64,000 nt of DNA from contig NZ_AEUT02000001.1 in the NCBI RefSeq assembly GCF_000187935.1, positions 1,826,001 through 1,890,000 on the forward strand. The letters are read 5' to 3'. The DNA is from Streptococcus parauberis NCFD 2020 (GTDB taxonomy: Bacteria; Bacillota; Bacilli; Lactobacillales; Streptococcaceae). A program made the position numbers and the translations under genes. Below the pieces are notes generated by a model that worked only from the letters and a program-made list of their open reading frames with translations, searched no databases and was not told where the DNA came from. Positions 8,806 through 18,592 of the stretch are shown here, one piece after another; the first letter of the stretch is position 1; the number at the start of each line of letters is the position of its first letter.

Positions 8806-10516
8806 CAAAACCTCCCATCGCATGTTGCAGATTATAAAGATGTTCTTTTTTAGCCAACAACTCTTGATAAGAACCCATTTCCACAACCTTTCCTTGATCC
8901 ATAACCAAAATCTGATCCATCTCTTTTAACCAGTGAAGACGATGAGTGGCAAAAAAGACAAGACGATTAGCCATAAGTGGAACCATTTTCTCTTTTAATT
9001 CCAGCTCTGTTTCAATATCTAGGTGAGCACTGGGTTCGTCCAAAAGCATAATACGGCGTTCCTTATCCAGAAAAGCACGAGCTAAAGCTATCCGTTGTGC
9101 CTGACCTCCACTCAAAGGTCTCGCCCCATTACCAATTTTTGTATCTAACCCTTGCGGTAATTCCGCAACTAATTCTTGGAGACCAACGACCGCAATTGCT
9201 TGATCAATCTCCTCTTGGTTTGCATTTGGTGTATAGAAGGTCAAATTGTCTCTTAATGTCATTTCAAAAACATAAGGATTTTGTGGAATATAAAGCATCT
9301 GCTTCTTCCAATCATCTTGATCCATATTTTCTAGTTTCTGACCATCAAGTACAAATTGTCCTTTGCTTGGCGCTAAAAATCCACTAAGGAGATTTATCAG
9401 ACTTGATTTCCCAGAACCACTCATGCCGATGATACCAATCTTTTGAAAACCAGAAATACTAATGCCTGGAATTGACATAAAATGATTACCATCATATGCT
9501 AGTTCAATGTTTTCTAAATCTAACCGACTATTTTGAGACCAACTTTTTAGAGTAACTTGGTCTTTTTTAAAACTATTTTTACTTAAAATGGACTGAATAG
9601 CTTGGAATGCATTTTTTCCGTCAAGAGTTGCATGATAATCACTTGAAAAATCACGAACTGGTGTGAAATAGTCTGGAGAAAGAATCAAGACTGTTAAGGC
9701 AGGGAAAAGTAAGATTTCTTCATTAATTAATCTTAACCCAAGAAAGACAGCTACAATAGCTATTGATAAGGTAGTAAAAAAATCTAAGGCAAAGGTCGAC
9801 AAAATTCCAATTCGTAATGCCGACATGGTCGACTTGCGAAAGTTTTCACTGGTACTATAAATACTTTTAGCATAACGTTTACTTAAACCAAAAAATTTTA
9901 AAGTGTCAATACCTCTTAGTGAATCTAAGAAATGGTTCGATAAGACTTGATAAGAAGCATATTGTCGGTCAGCCTTTGCTTTAGCAGCCAAACCTAGTAT
10001 TATCATAAATAGAATAATTAAAGGAAAAACCAAAGTTAAAATGATCCCTGAATCAATATCCAAATAGTAAATGAAAGCAAGTATGATTACTGGTATTACT
10101 GTCATATTCATCATCTTATTGAGAACAAGATGTAAGTAATTTTCTACGAGTGAGACACCATCTAAAGCCATAGTAATCATATTCCCTGAGCCTTGTTCCT
10201 GCACTACACTTGGTCCTAATTCAAAAACTTTTTTCAAAAGTTGCGTTCGAATTTCTTTTGCGTGCCTAGCAGAGAATTTATCTAAACTTTCATCCTTAAT
10301 ATAGTTAATCAGATGTCGGCAAAAATAAGCTCCAACAAAAAACATTATAGATAGCAACTGAGCATTTAGGCTCTGGCCTTGCCAAAGTCCTGTAATGGCA
10401 CTACTTAAGAAATAAGCTTGTCCTATAATAAAGATTGCTTGAAGGAAATCTAATCCTGCAAGCAATCCTAATATTTTATGAATACCGAACAAGCGCATAA
10501 CTGCTTTATCTAGCAT
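8798..10516 (-). CDS. cydD: Cytochrome bd assembly ABC exporter, subunit CydD
   Basis: Partner half-transporter of CydC; 572 residues with an N-terminal six-helix membrane domain and a C-terminal ATPase. Walker A is GMSGSGKSS, the signature is LSGGQAQRIALARAF, Walker B is IMLLDEP, with THR at the switch position. It shares one base with cydB at its start and overlaps cydC at its end, so it is translationally coupled in the cydABDC operon. Which half is called C or D differs between E. coli and Bacillus; I use the E. coli order. Confidence 0.92.
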   Translation of the reverse strand: MLDKAVMRLFGIHKILGLLAGLDFLQAIFIIGQAYFLSSAITGLWQGQSLNAQLLSIMFFVGAYFCRHLINYIKDESLDKFSARHAKEIRTQLLKKVFELGPSVVQEQGSGNMITMALDGVSLVENYLHLVLNKMMNMTVIPVIILAFIYYLDIDSGIILTLVFPLIILFMIILGLAAKAKADRQYASYQVLSNHFLDSLRGIDTLKFFGLSKRYAKSIYSTSENFRKSTMSALRIGILSTFALDFFTTLSIAIVAVFLGLRLINEEILLFPALTVLILSPDYFTPVRDFSSDYHATLDGKNAFQAIQSILSKNSFKKDQVTLKSWSQNSRLDLENIELAYDGNHFMSIPGISISGFQKIGIIGMSGSGKSSLINLLSGFLAPSKGQFVLDGQKLENMDQDDWKKQMLYIPQNPYVFEMTLRDNLTFYTPNANQEEIDQAIAVVGLQELVAELPQGLDTKIGNGARPLSGGQAQRIALARAFLDKERRIMLLDEPSAHLDIETELELKEKMVPLMANRLVFFATHRLHWLKEMDQILVMDQGKVVEMGSYQELLAKKEHLYNLQHAMGGFDD

Positions 10517-11535
10517 TATTTTTCCCCCGTTACAATAACTGGTAGAGTAATCCGTTTTCTAAAGATATAATATGCCCAAGCTGTGTAAGCAAGTACAAAA
10601 GGTATTAAACCGATAGCTACAAAGGACATCACTTTTAAAGTATATGGTGATGACGATGCATGTTGAATTAGCAAATCATATTTTGAGCCGATAGAGCTAA
10701 TCATTACACGTGGGAATAATCCTTGGAAAATCAAGACAACAACTGCCACTAATGTCAATCCACTAGCAATAAAAGCTTGCATCTCAGCTTTTTTAAAGCT
10801 TGAGATATGAGCAAAAACTGTTAGCCCAACAATTAATAAAACTAAGAGAGTTGTTACTATTGGATGATTACTGAAGAAGTCTGTTTGGAAGAATAAAAGA
10901 ATAGCAAATGCTACTAATCCAAGATAGAGAACAAAGTAAAGAAATTGTGCGAAGTTGTTTGCACGTTCTCTAACAGGTCCTTCTGTTTTTAAAGCAATAT
11001 AATTTAGACCGTGAAGATAAGATAACAAGACCATGGCAACACCACCAACGATAGAGAAGATATTGAAATAATCTCCAAAATGAGCAGTCATATTTGCTTT
11101 AGCATCTAAAGGCATCCCTTGAATTAAACTAATGAACATAACCCCAAAGAAAAAGGGAACAATGGCAGAGCCAATTGATAAAGTCCAATTCCAAATTTGT
11201 TTTTGAGATTTAGGAACATTATGTCTAAATTCAAAGGAGACACCACGAATAATTAATCCAAATAAGATTGTTAATAAAATTAAGTAATAACCACTAAATA
11301 GAGATGCATACCAGTATGGGAATGATGCAAACATTGCACCGCCACCAGTAAGCAACCAAACTTCATTACCATCCCAAACTGGACCAATGGTAGAAACAAT
11401 TTGATCTTTCTCTTCTTCATTATGGGCGAGTGTTTGAACCGCCATACCAACACCAAAGTCAAAACCTTCCAAGAAGAAGAAACCTGAGAAAAGCACTCCG
11501 ATAAGGATGAACCAAAAAATTTGTAAACCGCTCAT
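10516..11535 (-). CDS. cydB: Cytochrome bd quinol oxidase subunit II
   Basis: Membrane subunit of the cytochrome bd oxidase, which reduces oxygen to water with electrons from (demethyl)menaquinol. The 339 residues have about nine hydrophobic helices. The family signature GPVWDGNEVWLLTGGGAMFA is near residue 50 and FFLEGFDFGVG is at the N-terminus. Its start shares one base with the cydA stop (11535), giving tight coupling in the operon. Confidence 0.96.
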   Translation of the reverse strand: MSGLQIFWFILIGVLFSGFFFLEGFDFGVGMAVQTLAHNEEEKDQIVSTIGPVWDGNEVWLLTGGGAMFASFPYWYASLFSGYYLILLTILFGLIIRGVSFEFRHNVPKSQKQIWNWTLSIGSAIVPFFFGVMFISLIQGMPLDAKANMTAHFGDYFNIFSIVGGVAMVLLSYLHGLNYIALKTEGPVRERANNFAQFLYFVLYLGLVAFAILLFFQTDFFSNHPIVTTLLVLLIVGLTVFAHISSFKKAEMQAFIASGLTLVAVVVLIFQGLFPRVMISSIGSKYDLLIQHASSSPYTLKVMSFVAIGLIPFVLAYTAWAYYIFRKRITLPVIVTGEK

Positions 11536-12962
11536 TAGTAGGCTCCTTTCTCAAATGGATCAACAACTGCATTTTTCATAAGTAACAATTGTTCTTCTTC
11601 AAATTCCGGACCTTTTTTCAACTCACGAATAGTCAGATAGACCATCATAGCACCCAGTCCACTAAATAGTAAAAAGTAAACAGTATTAGAAACAAAAAGC
11701 GAGGTTACTGAAACGTTTGGTGAGACACTATCTTTGATTTTGAACAATCCATAGACTGTCCATGGGTAACGTCCTTGTTCTGTAATAATCCACCCAAATG
11801 TATTTGATAGGAAAGGTGCAACTGTTGTTAGGGCAACAATCCAAAGCATCCATTTTTGTCTAAATAGAATTGGATTTTTCTTACGTGTTAAGAATAGTCC
11901 AATTGTTGATACACCAAGCATCAATGTCCCAAATGCAGCCATCGTACGGAAGCCGTAGAATAATAGATTGACCATTGGGTAATAATTGTCTTCGCCATAT
12001 TTAGCAACTAATTCTTTGTTTGCCGTTTCCATCCCCTTAACAGCTCCAGAAGGTTTACCATAGGATAGGATACTCAACATGTAAGGAACTTTAATACCAA
12101 AGACTTGTTCTTTTTTTGCTTCATTTGCCCAAGCAACCACTGTCCATGCTGCAGGGTCACCAGAATCTTCATAGTCACCTTCCATAGCAGCAAATTTCAT
12201 TGGTTGGTCATTAAGCAAAGCTTTCATTTGCAAGTCTCCTGCACCCATAACTGAAATAGATCCAATTAAGGTAACAAGTAGCCCCAATCGTAATGACTTT
12301 TGATAAATTTTTTGAGTAGATTCAGATAAACTATCTTTTTTCAATAATCTAAAGGCAGCCATACCTGCAATAACTGTTCCACCCATTGTAATGGCACCAG
12401 TAATAACATGAGAAAATTCATAGAGAAATTGGTGGTTTTTAATAAGCGCGAAGAAATCCGTCATCTGAGCACGTCCATTGATTACTTCATAGCCCACTGG
12501 ATGTTGCATAAAGGCATTGGCAATAAGAATCCACATTGCTGACATCAATGAACCGAAAACAACTAACCAGATAAAGCTAGCATGCATCTTTTTACTAATT
12601 TTTTTATTGTCCCAAGTAAATATCCATAAACCTAAGAAAGTTGATTCCATAAAGAATGCAAGTAAGGCTTCAATAGCTAAAGGCGCCCCAAAGATGTCCC
12701 CTACGAAACGAGAATAGTCAGACCAGTTCATTCCAAATTGAAATTCCTGGATTATACCTGTAACAACACCAACAGCAAAACTGAGGAGCATGATATTGCC
12801 CCAGAATTTTGTCATCTTTTTATATTCTTCATTTTTAGTGACAACATAACAGGTTTCCATGATTGCAACAACAAAACATGTCCCGATTGTAAAAGGCACA
12901 AAAAAGAAGTGAAAAATCGTTGTCATGGCAAATTGAAAACGTGCAAGTGTTTCAATAGTCAT
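11535..12962 (-). CDS. cydA: Cytochrome bd quinol oxidase subunit I
   Basis: Haem-bearing subunit of the bd oxidase. The 475 residues have about nine membrane helices. The N-terminal FQFAMTTIFHFFFVPFTIG contains the expected axial histidine, and GRYPWTVYGLFKIKDSVSP is the conserved C-terminal stretch. The Q-loop is short, as is known for Gram-positive CydA. Eighty bases separate it from ndh, enough for its own promoter, although I saw no clear operator. Streptococci do not make haem, so activity should depend on an external haem supply. Confidence 0.96.
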   Translation of the reverse strand: MTIETLARFQFAMTTIFHFFFVPFTIGTCFVVAIMETCYVVTKNEEYKKMTKFWGNIMLLSFAVGVVTGIIQEFQFGMNWSDYSRFVGDIFGAPLAIEALLAFFMESTFLGLWIFTWDNKKISKKMHASFIWLVVFGSLMSAMWILIANAFMQHPVGYEVINGRAQMTDFFALIKNHQFLYEFSHVITGAITMGGTVIAGMAAFRLLKKDSLSESTQKIYQKSLRLGLLVTLIGSISVMGAGDLQMKALLNDQPMKFAAMEGDYEDSGDPAAWTVVAWANEAKKEQVFGIKVPYMLSILSYGKPSGAVKGMETANKELVAKYGEDNYYPMVNLLFYGFRTMAAFGTLMLGVSTIGLFLTRKKNPILFRQKWMLWIVALTTVAPFLSNTFGWIITEQGRYPWTVYGLFKIKDSVSPNVSVTSLFVSNTVYFLLFSGLGAMMVYLTIRELKKGPEFEEEQLLLMKNAVVDPFEKGAY

Positions 12963-13043
12963 TAATAAATCCTCCGATTTGTATAGTGTCTTCCTAACCC
13001 ATCACAGCTAAGAAAAACCGATAATTAAATAGTAGCCTTTATC

Positions 13044-14258
13044 TTAATGATATAAATCGAAACGACCTTTGGCTAAGAGTTCTTTCAACCCCCCCATATC
13101 AACTAATGATTTATTCATAATTGCTTTTTTAATGAACGATGCTGGATAACCTTTAACTTTAGTTGATTTACCAACAATACCTAAGCCATGAGTATTACCA
13201 ACAGAGGCAACTGTTCCTTTCGATTCATAAGTAAAGTTCTCAGTAGCTTCATTGTTCAATTGATGCGAAATATTTTTTGCAGCATGCGCACCCATTTGTG
13301 TTGCAATTTGAGCAGTTGTTGGGTAAGGACGATCATTTGAAGGATCGATTAGCGCTGATACATCACCGATGATATAGACATTGTCATATTTAGGGTCACG
13401 TAAATCAGCGTTGATTATAACACGACCACGGCGTTCTGCAAATCCAGACTCTCCCATAACCTTACTTCCACTTACACCTGTTGTCCAGATGATTGTTTCT
13501 GCAGCGATTGATTGACGTTCAGCATTTTCATCAGGACTAGTTGCATATACGACTTCACCTGGTTTGATTTCTTTAATCATAGAACCAAGCATTAAATTAA
13601 TACCAAGTTTTTTAATCAATTCAAGTCCATGATTAGCTAACTCATCATCAAACATTGGAAGGATACGTGTTGCAGCTTCGATACATATGATTTCAATTTG
13701 ATCTGCAGTAACACCAGCAATTTCAGCATAACGTTTCTTTTCGTCAGTAAGAGCACCAGCTAACTCAATTCCAGTAAAACCTGCACCACATACTAAGATA
13801 CGTAAATAATTTTTATCCTTAGTTTCACGGTATTTTTCCATCATTTTAATGATATGACGGTGGATATTTTCTGCAGTGTTGATATCAACCATTTGCAAGG
13901 CATTTTCTTCCGCACCTACAATACCAAAGGTTTCAGAGCAGAAACCTAAAGCAACTACAACGTAGTCAAAATGGAGTGTCCCAGATTTTGCTAATTCAGC
14001 AGTTTTTTCTTCAGGATTAACTTTAACAACACTGTCTTGAATGAAAGTTACTTTTTTTTCATCAATTACTTCTTTGATTGAGAAAGTAATTTTTTCTTTT
14101 GGCTGTGAACCAGATGCTACTTCATGTAATTCAGTTGCTTCATAATGATAATCGTTCCGATCAACAAGCGTAATATGGAAATCACCAGCTTGTTTTTGTA
14201 AACTACGAACCGTTTTCAAGCCAGCGTAACCAGCTCCTAATACTAAAATTTCTTGCAT
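13044..14258 (-). CDS. ndh: Type II NADH:quinone oxidoreductase
   Basis: Single-subunit, non-proton-pumping NADH dehydrogenase feeding electrons to the quinone pool at the inner face of the membrane. The 404 residues have two dinucleotide folds: the FAD loop ILVLGAGYAGLKT at the start and the NADH loop ILVCGAGFTGIELAG near residue 155. The FAD-binding NVYIIGDVSALID lies near 310. The C-terminus carries an amphipathic segment typical of membrane-attached NDH-2. It sits between menA and cydA, linking donor, quinone and oxidase in one block. Confidence 0.95.
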   Translation of the reverse strand: MQEILVLGAGYAGLKTVRSLQKQAGDFHITLVDRNDYHYEATELHEVASGSQPKEKITFSIKEVIDEKKVTFIQDSVVKVNPEEKTAELAKSGTLHFDYVVVALGFCSETFGIVGAEENALQMVDINTAENIHRHIIKMMEKYRETKDKNYLRILVCGAGFTGIELAGALTDEKKRYAEIAGVTADQIEIICIEAATRILPMFDDELANHGLELIKKLGINLMLGSMIKEIKPGEVVYATSPDENAERQSIAAETIIWTTGVSGSKVMGESGFAERRGRVIINADLRDPKYDNVYIIGDVSALIDPSNDRPYPTTAQIATQMGAHAAKNISHQLNNEATENFTYESKGTVASVGNTHGLGIVGKSTKVKGYPASFIKKAIMNKSLVDMGGLKELLAKGRFDLYH

Positions 14259-14290
14259 AATATTCTCCTTGTAATATTAACGTCAATTTA

Positions 14291-15193
14291 TTATTTTAAA
14301 AATATACCAATAAAATAGGTTACAACCTGTGTAAATGATCCTAAAGCTAAAATGCGGACAGCGCAGATAAAGGTTTCTCTTTTGACTTGCTTTTGCCATA
14401 GTAAGCGACTTTGCTTATATATAAATGGTACCAAAAATAAGCACAATAATACAGTCACTGGAGCTAAACCAAGTAAGTATTGTCCTACAATTGCTAAAAT
14501 TGCTATGATATTTCCTAATGCAAATAGCATAAGTCCACCTTTTAGGCCCGTGTAATGGACCAAAGTATAACGGTGATTACTTTCATCTTCTTCTTTATCA
14601 CATAAATTATTTGCTAACATGAGATTTGCTATCCAAAGGGTGTTGGGTAGAGAAATCAAGAAAACAGCTGCTAAGTTAGGTAAATCCCACTTGAAATCTT
14701 GATAAGTATTGAGATAAACACAAATCAGTGAGATGACAAAGCCCATCGTAAAGCCAGAGAAAAACTCACCCAAAGGTAAACTAGACAAGGGTCTCGGACC
14801 ATAGGAATAAAGGATGCCGACACCAAAGCAAAAGAGTCCCATCACAAATAAGGGCCAACCCACTATTGCGGTTAACAGGATACCAATACTAGCTGAAATG
14901 AAGAGAAAGCCAGCCATCAGTTTTTCAATCAAACTGACCGATAAGCTTTCGCGGCCAATAATATTGGTCTTTGCTTGGTAATCCAAGTTAATAGCATTTT
15001 TATAATCGTTATAATTATCCCACATATCGACAAACATGTTGAAAAAGAACATGGCGATAAAGAACAAAAGAACTAAGAAGGGATGAAGACTATCATAGTA
15101 ATAATAGCTAAGGCATAAACCAATCAGAAAAGGTAAAACACTCGCTGTTTTAGCTTTCATTTCCACAAGCTCCAAAAATACAGGAATTGTCAT
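14291..15193 (-). CDS. menA: 1,4-dihydroxy-2-naphthoate polyprenyltransferase MenA
   Basis: UbiA-family membrane prenyltransferase that joins the prenyl chain to dihydroxynaphthoate. The aspartate-rich motif NMFVDMWDNYNDYK lies near residue 65 and a second one (LCDKEEDESNHR) near 185. About eight membrane helices. I choose the ATG at 15193 (MTIPVFLELVEMK, 300 residues), preceded by AAAGG. Other men genes for dihydroxynaphthoate are absent from the window, so the naphthoate precursor may be scavenged, as proposed for S. agalactiae. Upstream of ndh with a 32-base gap. Confidence 0.92.
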   Translation of the reverse strand: MTIPVFLELVEMKAKTASVLPFLIGLCLSYYYYDSLHPFLVLLFFIAMFFFNMFVDMWDNYNDYKNAINLDYQAKTNIIGRESLSVSLIEKLMAGFLFISASIGILLTAIVGWPLFVMGLFCFGVGILYSYGPRPLSSLPLGEFFSGFTMGFVISLICVYLNTYQDFKWDLPNLAAVFLISLPNTLWIANLMLANNLCDKEEDESNHRYTLVHYTGLKGGLMLFALGNIIAILAIVGQYLLGLAPVTVLLCLFLVPFIYKQSRLLWQKQVKRETFICAVRILALGSFTQVVTYFIGIFLK

Positions 15194-15319
15194 AAAAAGC
15201 CTTTCTTTTAGATATCCTTTAACCCTTATATTATACTCCAATTTGTTTCAAGAATAAAACAAATGATTTTGAAATTTTTCATTTTGAAGTCATTTTTGTC
15301 ATTTTTTTACAGAAAGACA

Positions 15320-15360
15320 TGAGAAAAGACATCTCCTTGAAAAAGAAATGTCTTTTCTCA
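15320..15360 (-). terminator. Terminator after the zinc alcohol dehydrogenase
   Basis: Thirteen-base perfect stem TGAGAAAAGACAT / ATGTCTTTTCTCA with a 15-base loop, in the gap between menA and the dehydrogenase gene. Confidence 0.7.
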
Positions 15361-15404
15361 GAATTTTAAAGAATTATGCCCATTTAGCCTAGGTCAATTT
15401 AGCC

Positions 15405-16451
15405 TTATTCAGCAATGACTAACATAGATTTTATGGTCTTACGATCCTGCATATCTTGATAAGCTTGGTTGACATCTTCAAGCGCATAGGTCTGTGTGAA
15501 AACACGTCCTGGATTAATATCACCATCCAAGACCGCTTTTAAAAGAACTTTCTTATCATAAGTCGTCACTGAGGCAGAACCACCAGCCACTGAAATGTTT
15601 TGAGCAAAGGTTGACCCTAATGGACGGTTATTGTAGTGAGGAACACCAACAAAACCGACACGACCACCATTATGAAGAACACCTAAGGCTTGGTCCATCG
15701 CTGCTTCTGTCCCAACACATTCTAAAGCAGCATCCGCACCACCACCAAGGATTTCTCTAACTTTGGCAATACCTTCTTCGCCCCGTTCAGCAACAACCGC
15801 TGTGGCACCAGATGCTAAAGCCATTTCTTGACGATCCTGATGACGGCTCATTAAGACAATTTGAGATGCCCCCATCATTTTAGCAGCAATAACAGCACAT
15901 TGACCAACAGCACCATCACCTATGACAACTACCTTATCACCAGCCGAAACTTGTGCACAACGAGCAGCGTGATAGCCAGTTGGCATAACATCTGCAAGTG
16001 TCAATAATGATTTTATCATTCCTTCAGAGAAGTCTGAAGGTTGACCAGGAACTTTTACTAAGGCCCAATTGCCATAATGGAAACGAATGTATTCTGATTG
16101 GAAACCATTAGACCAATTACTGTAGCCAGGATGATTATCACATGTTCCATCAAAACCAGCTCGACAGGCATCGCAATGCCCACATCCGTGGGTGAAAGGA
16201 ACGATAACAAAATCTCCAGGTTGAACAGTCGTGATATCTGCTCCAACTTCCTCAACAATTCCTAGAGCCTCATGGCCGTCATTAATGGAATGAGCTGCTT
16301 TGTTGTCACCGTGAGCATATGCCCACAAGTCCGAGCCACAAACACATGCTCTGACAACTTTAATAATAACATCGTCAGCCTCTTGAATACTAGGCTTTGA
16401 GACTTCTTCAACTTCAACTAAGCCTGCTTTATGAAAAATAGTTGCTTTCAT
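15405..16451 (-). CDS. Zinc-dependent alcohol dehydrogenase family protein
   Basis: Medium-chain dehydrogenase/reductase of 348 residues. The catalytic zinc site is seen in CVCGSDLWAYAHG and GHEALGIVEEVG. Structural zinc cysteines are in CGHCDACRAGFDGTC, and the NAD(P) loop is GDGAVGQCAV near residue 175. The substrate cannot be deduced: alcohol, threonine-type and formaldehyde or other aldehyde detoxification are all possible. The promoter is of the MerR type (19-base spacer with dyad), like that of NmlR-controlled adhC in pneumococcus. That suggests induction by an electrophile or metal; no merR gene is in the window. Confidence 0.88.
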   Translation of the reverse strand: MKATIFHKAGLVEVEEVSKPSIQEADDVIIKVVRACVCGSDLWAYAHGDNKAAHSINDGHEALGIVEEVGADITTVQPGDFVIVPFTHGCGHCDACRAGFDGTCDNHPGYSNWSNGFQSEYIRFHYGNWALVKVPGQPSDFSEGMIKSLLTLADVMPTGYHAARCAQVSAGDKVVVIGDGAVGQCAVIAAKMMGASQIVLMSRHQDRQEMALASGATAVVAERGEEGIAKVREILGGGADAALECVGTEAAMDQALGVLHNGGRVGFVGVPHYNNRPLGSTFAQNISVAGGSASVTTYDKKVLLKAVLDGDINPGRVFTQTYALEDVNQAYQDMQDRKTIKSMLVIAE

Positions 16452-16510
16452 CTGACTTCTCCTTATTCTTTACCAGTTATGATTTTTAATAATTCTGATA
16501 ACTTATGTTA

Positions 16511-16541
16511 AGTATACACCTTGAAGTGGACTTTAAGTCAA
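16511..16541 (-). promoter_or_regulatory. MerR-type promoter of the alcohol dehydrogenase
   Basis: On the minus strand: TTGACT at 16541-16536, a 19-base spacer, and TATACT at 16516-16511. The spacer holds an imperfect dyad CTTGAAGT-gg-ACTTTAAG (16520-16537). An over-long spacer with a central dyad is the hallmark of MerR-family activation. Confidence 0.75.
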
Positions 16542-16617
16542 GAAAAAATTTGTATATAAAAAAAGACCCGGCTGATTCTTATCAACTGAGCCATTTATGA
16601 AATACACTTTTTACTTT

Positions 16618-16935
16618 TTATCCAATGGCAACTACAACTTGATGCTTGGTCAGGCCATATTCTTGCATCAAGAATTCTCTTAAGCTTTTGTCATTCATTT
16701 TAGACTGGACATTGTAAGAATTACCGTCACTGGTTTTAGAAACAATCCTGACTTTTCCCACCATCTTCTTGTTTTCTTTCAAGTCAATATGTCTATCAAC
16801 ATCATGAAAACTTACGACGTATAGAGCACCGACTGCCTTAGCAGCATCAATATTCCCCTTAAAAGGGAAGTAAACGAGAGCCACTAAAAATGCAAAGCCA
16901 ATAAGAGCAAAAAAGGGTTCCAATATAGTTTCCAT
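16618..16935 (-). CDS. Small membrane-anchored protein of unknown function
   Basis: I do not recognise the family. The protein is 105 residues from the ATG at 16935 (METILEPFF), chosen because AGAAGG lies nine bases before it; two further in-frame ATGs upstream sit too close to that site. One hydrophobic segment at about residues 8-25 is followed by a soluble domain of mixed charge (VDRHIDLKENKKMVGKVRI). Monocistronic between the alcohol dehydrogenase promoter and the methyltransferase. It could be a secreted or membrane-attached small domain; no catalytic motif is visible. Confidence 0.6.
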   Translation of the reverse strand: METILEPFFALIGFAFLVALVYFPFKGNIDAAKAVGALYVVSFHDVDRHIDLKENKKMVGKVRIVSKTSDGNSYNVQSKMNDKSLREFLMQEYGLTKHQVVVAIG

Positions 16936-17080
16936 TCTCATATACCTTCTCATAAATTAATATGAGATGAAGTATACTCTTAAACATAAGGGAAAGCAAG
17001 TGGTTTAGATATCATATTTAACTATAATAAGAGGGTATTTCCACTTAGTTTTTAGCTAATATAGGCTTTCGAAAAAAGAA

Positions 17081-17791
17081 CTAATTTTTTAACCAAATAT
17101 GTTGTAAAAAGCTAATATCTTTATAGGGTTTCAAGTCACAGACAGCTAATTCTAGCTGGGTCATTTCTGCAAACCAATTATCGCCTGTTTTGAAGGCATT
17201 AGGTTGGAGGCTGTAGAAGCAGCGCAATCCCTGATATTTGACCAAGGTCATCTGCGAAGCGTCTAGCAATTCCTCCAAAGAATAAGTAGTGCCTTGCGTG
17301 AAAGACACAGACTCAAAGTCTTCACCGTTAAGTAGACCTAAAGCTTTATCGATTCGATTTTCAAAAACTGCTGCCTGCATGACCTTACCGGCCTGATTGT
17401 GCTTAATAATAGATAGTTGACCATCTGGCTTCAAGACACGCTTTAGTGCCTGCAAATAGGTCGTCCGTTCCTGCGGAGCTACATATTCCAAAACATTGTG
17501 GCAAATAATCAGATCGAAAGACTGAGCTTCTAACTCCTCTACTTTTTCGATGCTTCCTAAAATTTTCTGAAAAGCTTGCGGCGTCTGGGGATCAAGCACC
17601 GCCTCATTTGGCTCGATAGCGATGACCTCATTTTCTTTGGCTAAGAATTGACTGGTCAAGCCAAAGCCAGCCCCGAAATCTAGGACCCTCTGATTTTTGA
17701 TATGGGCAAGCTGGACAAAGGTTAATTCATATTGAATTTTACCCCAGGGTTGAGCAAGCATTTCTTTATATGATTCAAGATTAACTGACAT
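17081..17791 (-). CDS. Class I SAM-dependent methyltransferase
   Basis: Rossmann-fold methyltransferase, 236 residues from the ATG at 17791 (MSVNLESYKEML), with AAAGG upstream. SAM motif I is VLDFGAGFGLTSQFLA near residue 43, the acidic post-I residue is in VIAIEPN, and motif IV is FDLIICHNVLEYV. Substrate unknown. It follows the nucleotidyltransferase-like gene by 22 bases and is probably cotranscribed with it. Confidence 0.82.
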   Translation of the reverse strand: MSVNLESYKEMLAQPWGKIQYELTFVQLAHIKNQRVLDFGAGFGLTSQFLAKENEVIAIEPNEAVLDPQTPQAFQKILGSIEKVEELEAQSFDLIICHNVLEYVAPQERTTYLQALKRVLKPDGQLSIIKHNQAGKVMQAAVFENRIDKALGLLNGEDFESVSFTQGTTYSLEELLDASQMTLVKYQGLRCFYSLQPNAFKTGDNWFAEMTQLELAVCDLKPYKDISFLQHIWLKN

Positions 17792-17813
17792 AGAGTGCCT
17801 TTCTTTTGCGAGT

Positions 17814-18371
17814 TTATTCAGAGAAATAATAAATATCAAGTTGTGGCCAAGACTTTTGCCAATTCTTTTTGAGCATCCTCTGGTTATATACTTTATGACG
17901 TTGGGTATCTTCTTGGTAGAAAGGAGTTGGACTTACCTTAAATTCCAAAATATCACTTTCCCCATAAGGTAAAAAGACTTCTAAACAATTCTCTGGGTCG
18001 AGTCTTGCTGCAATGGCTGTGCATTTTTCCGGAAACTTAGCAATGGCATCACAGGCATTTAGATAGGGTTGCGCATTTGGAGTATGGACGTGCATATAGA
18101 CTTCATTTTTTATTTCCCAATCATACTGCGGGAACTTCTCTTTGATTTCTTGTTCTAAATTTAGAGTATCTTGATAGCTTATGTTTGGATCATAAAATAC
18201 TAAATCCACATCAGTTGTTTGCTCGTTTGCATTATTGGATAGTTGATTCCAAACAAAGTTTCGTAAGGTTCCTGCACAAAGCCATGAATCTTCTAACCCA
18301 ACACTTTTAATCATGGCTAATATATCCATAATTTCTGGACAAGAAGCAATCATATTTTTAATTTTATTCAC
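17814..18371 (-). CDS. Nucleotidyltransferase-fold protein (NTP_transf_6/DUF925 type)
   Basis: 185 residues resembling the DUF925 nucleotidyltransferase-like family. WLCAGTLRNFVWNQL fits the G-containing helix and TDVDLVFYDPN the metal-binding DxD strand. The family has no firmly known substrate. It lies immediately upstream of the methyltransferase and is likely its operon partner. A clean ATG with a plausible ribosome site starts the frame. Confidence 0.75.
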   Translation of the reverse strand: MNKIKNMIASCPEIMDILAMIKSVGLEDSWLCAGTLRNFVWNQLSNNANEQTTDVDLVFYDPNISYQDTLNLEQEIKEKFPQYDWEIKNEVYMHVHTPNAQPYLNACDAIAKFPEKCTAIAARLDPENCLEVFLPYGESDILEFKVSPTPFYQEDTQRHKVYNQRMLKKNWQKSWPQLDIYYFSE

Positions 18372-18546
18372 TTTTTGAACCTGCTTTCATTTCAAGAAAT
18401 CAAATGATTAAAAAATTTTTTCCTACTATTCTTATCATTATACTTCTTTTAACAGTGATCTTATCGATTTACTGAGTTTTTTGACAAAAACACTACTAAT
18501 ATCTCAGTTTCAGATGACAAGTTCTAGCACCAAAAATTAACTAGCT

Positions 18547-18581
18547 AAAAAACCTATGACCTTAATACAGCCATAGGTTTT
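18547..18581 (-). terminator. Terminator after the surface protease gene
   Basis: Stem AAAACCTATG / CATAGGTTTT, 10 bp with a 13-base loop, followed on the minus strand by a T-run. It lies 12 bases beyond the protease stop codon. Confidence 0.8.
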
Positions 18582-18592
18582 GAGATGTTCCA

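Noticed and set aside
12517..12965. Plus-strand open frames opposite cydA
   Set aside because: They lie within a strongly conserved gene on the other strand and have no ribosome site or recognisable domain. The same holds for other open frames antisense to real genes across the window.
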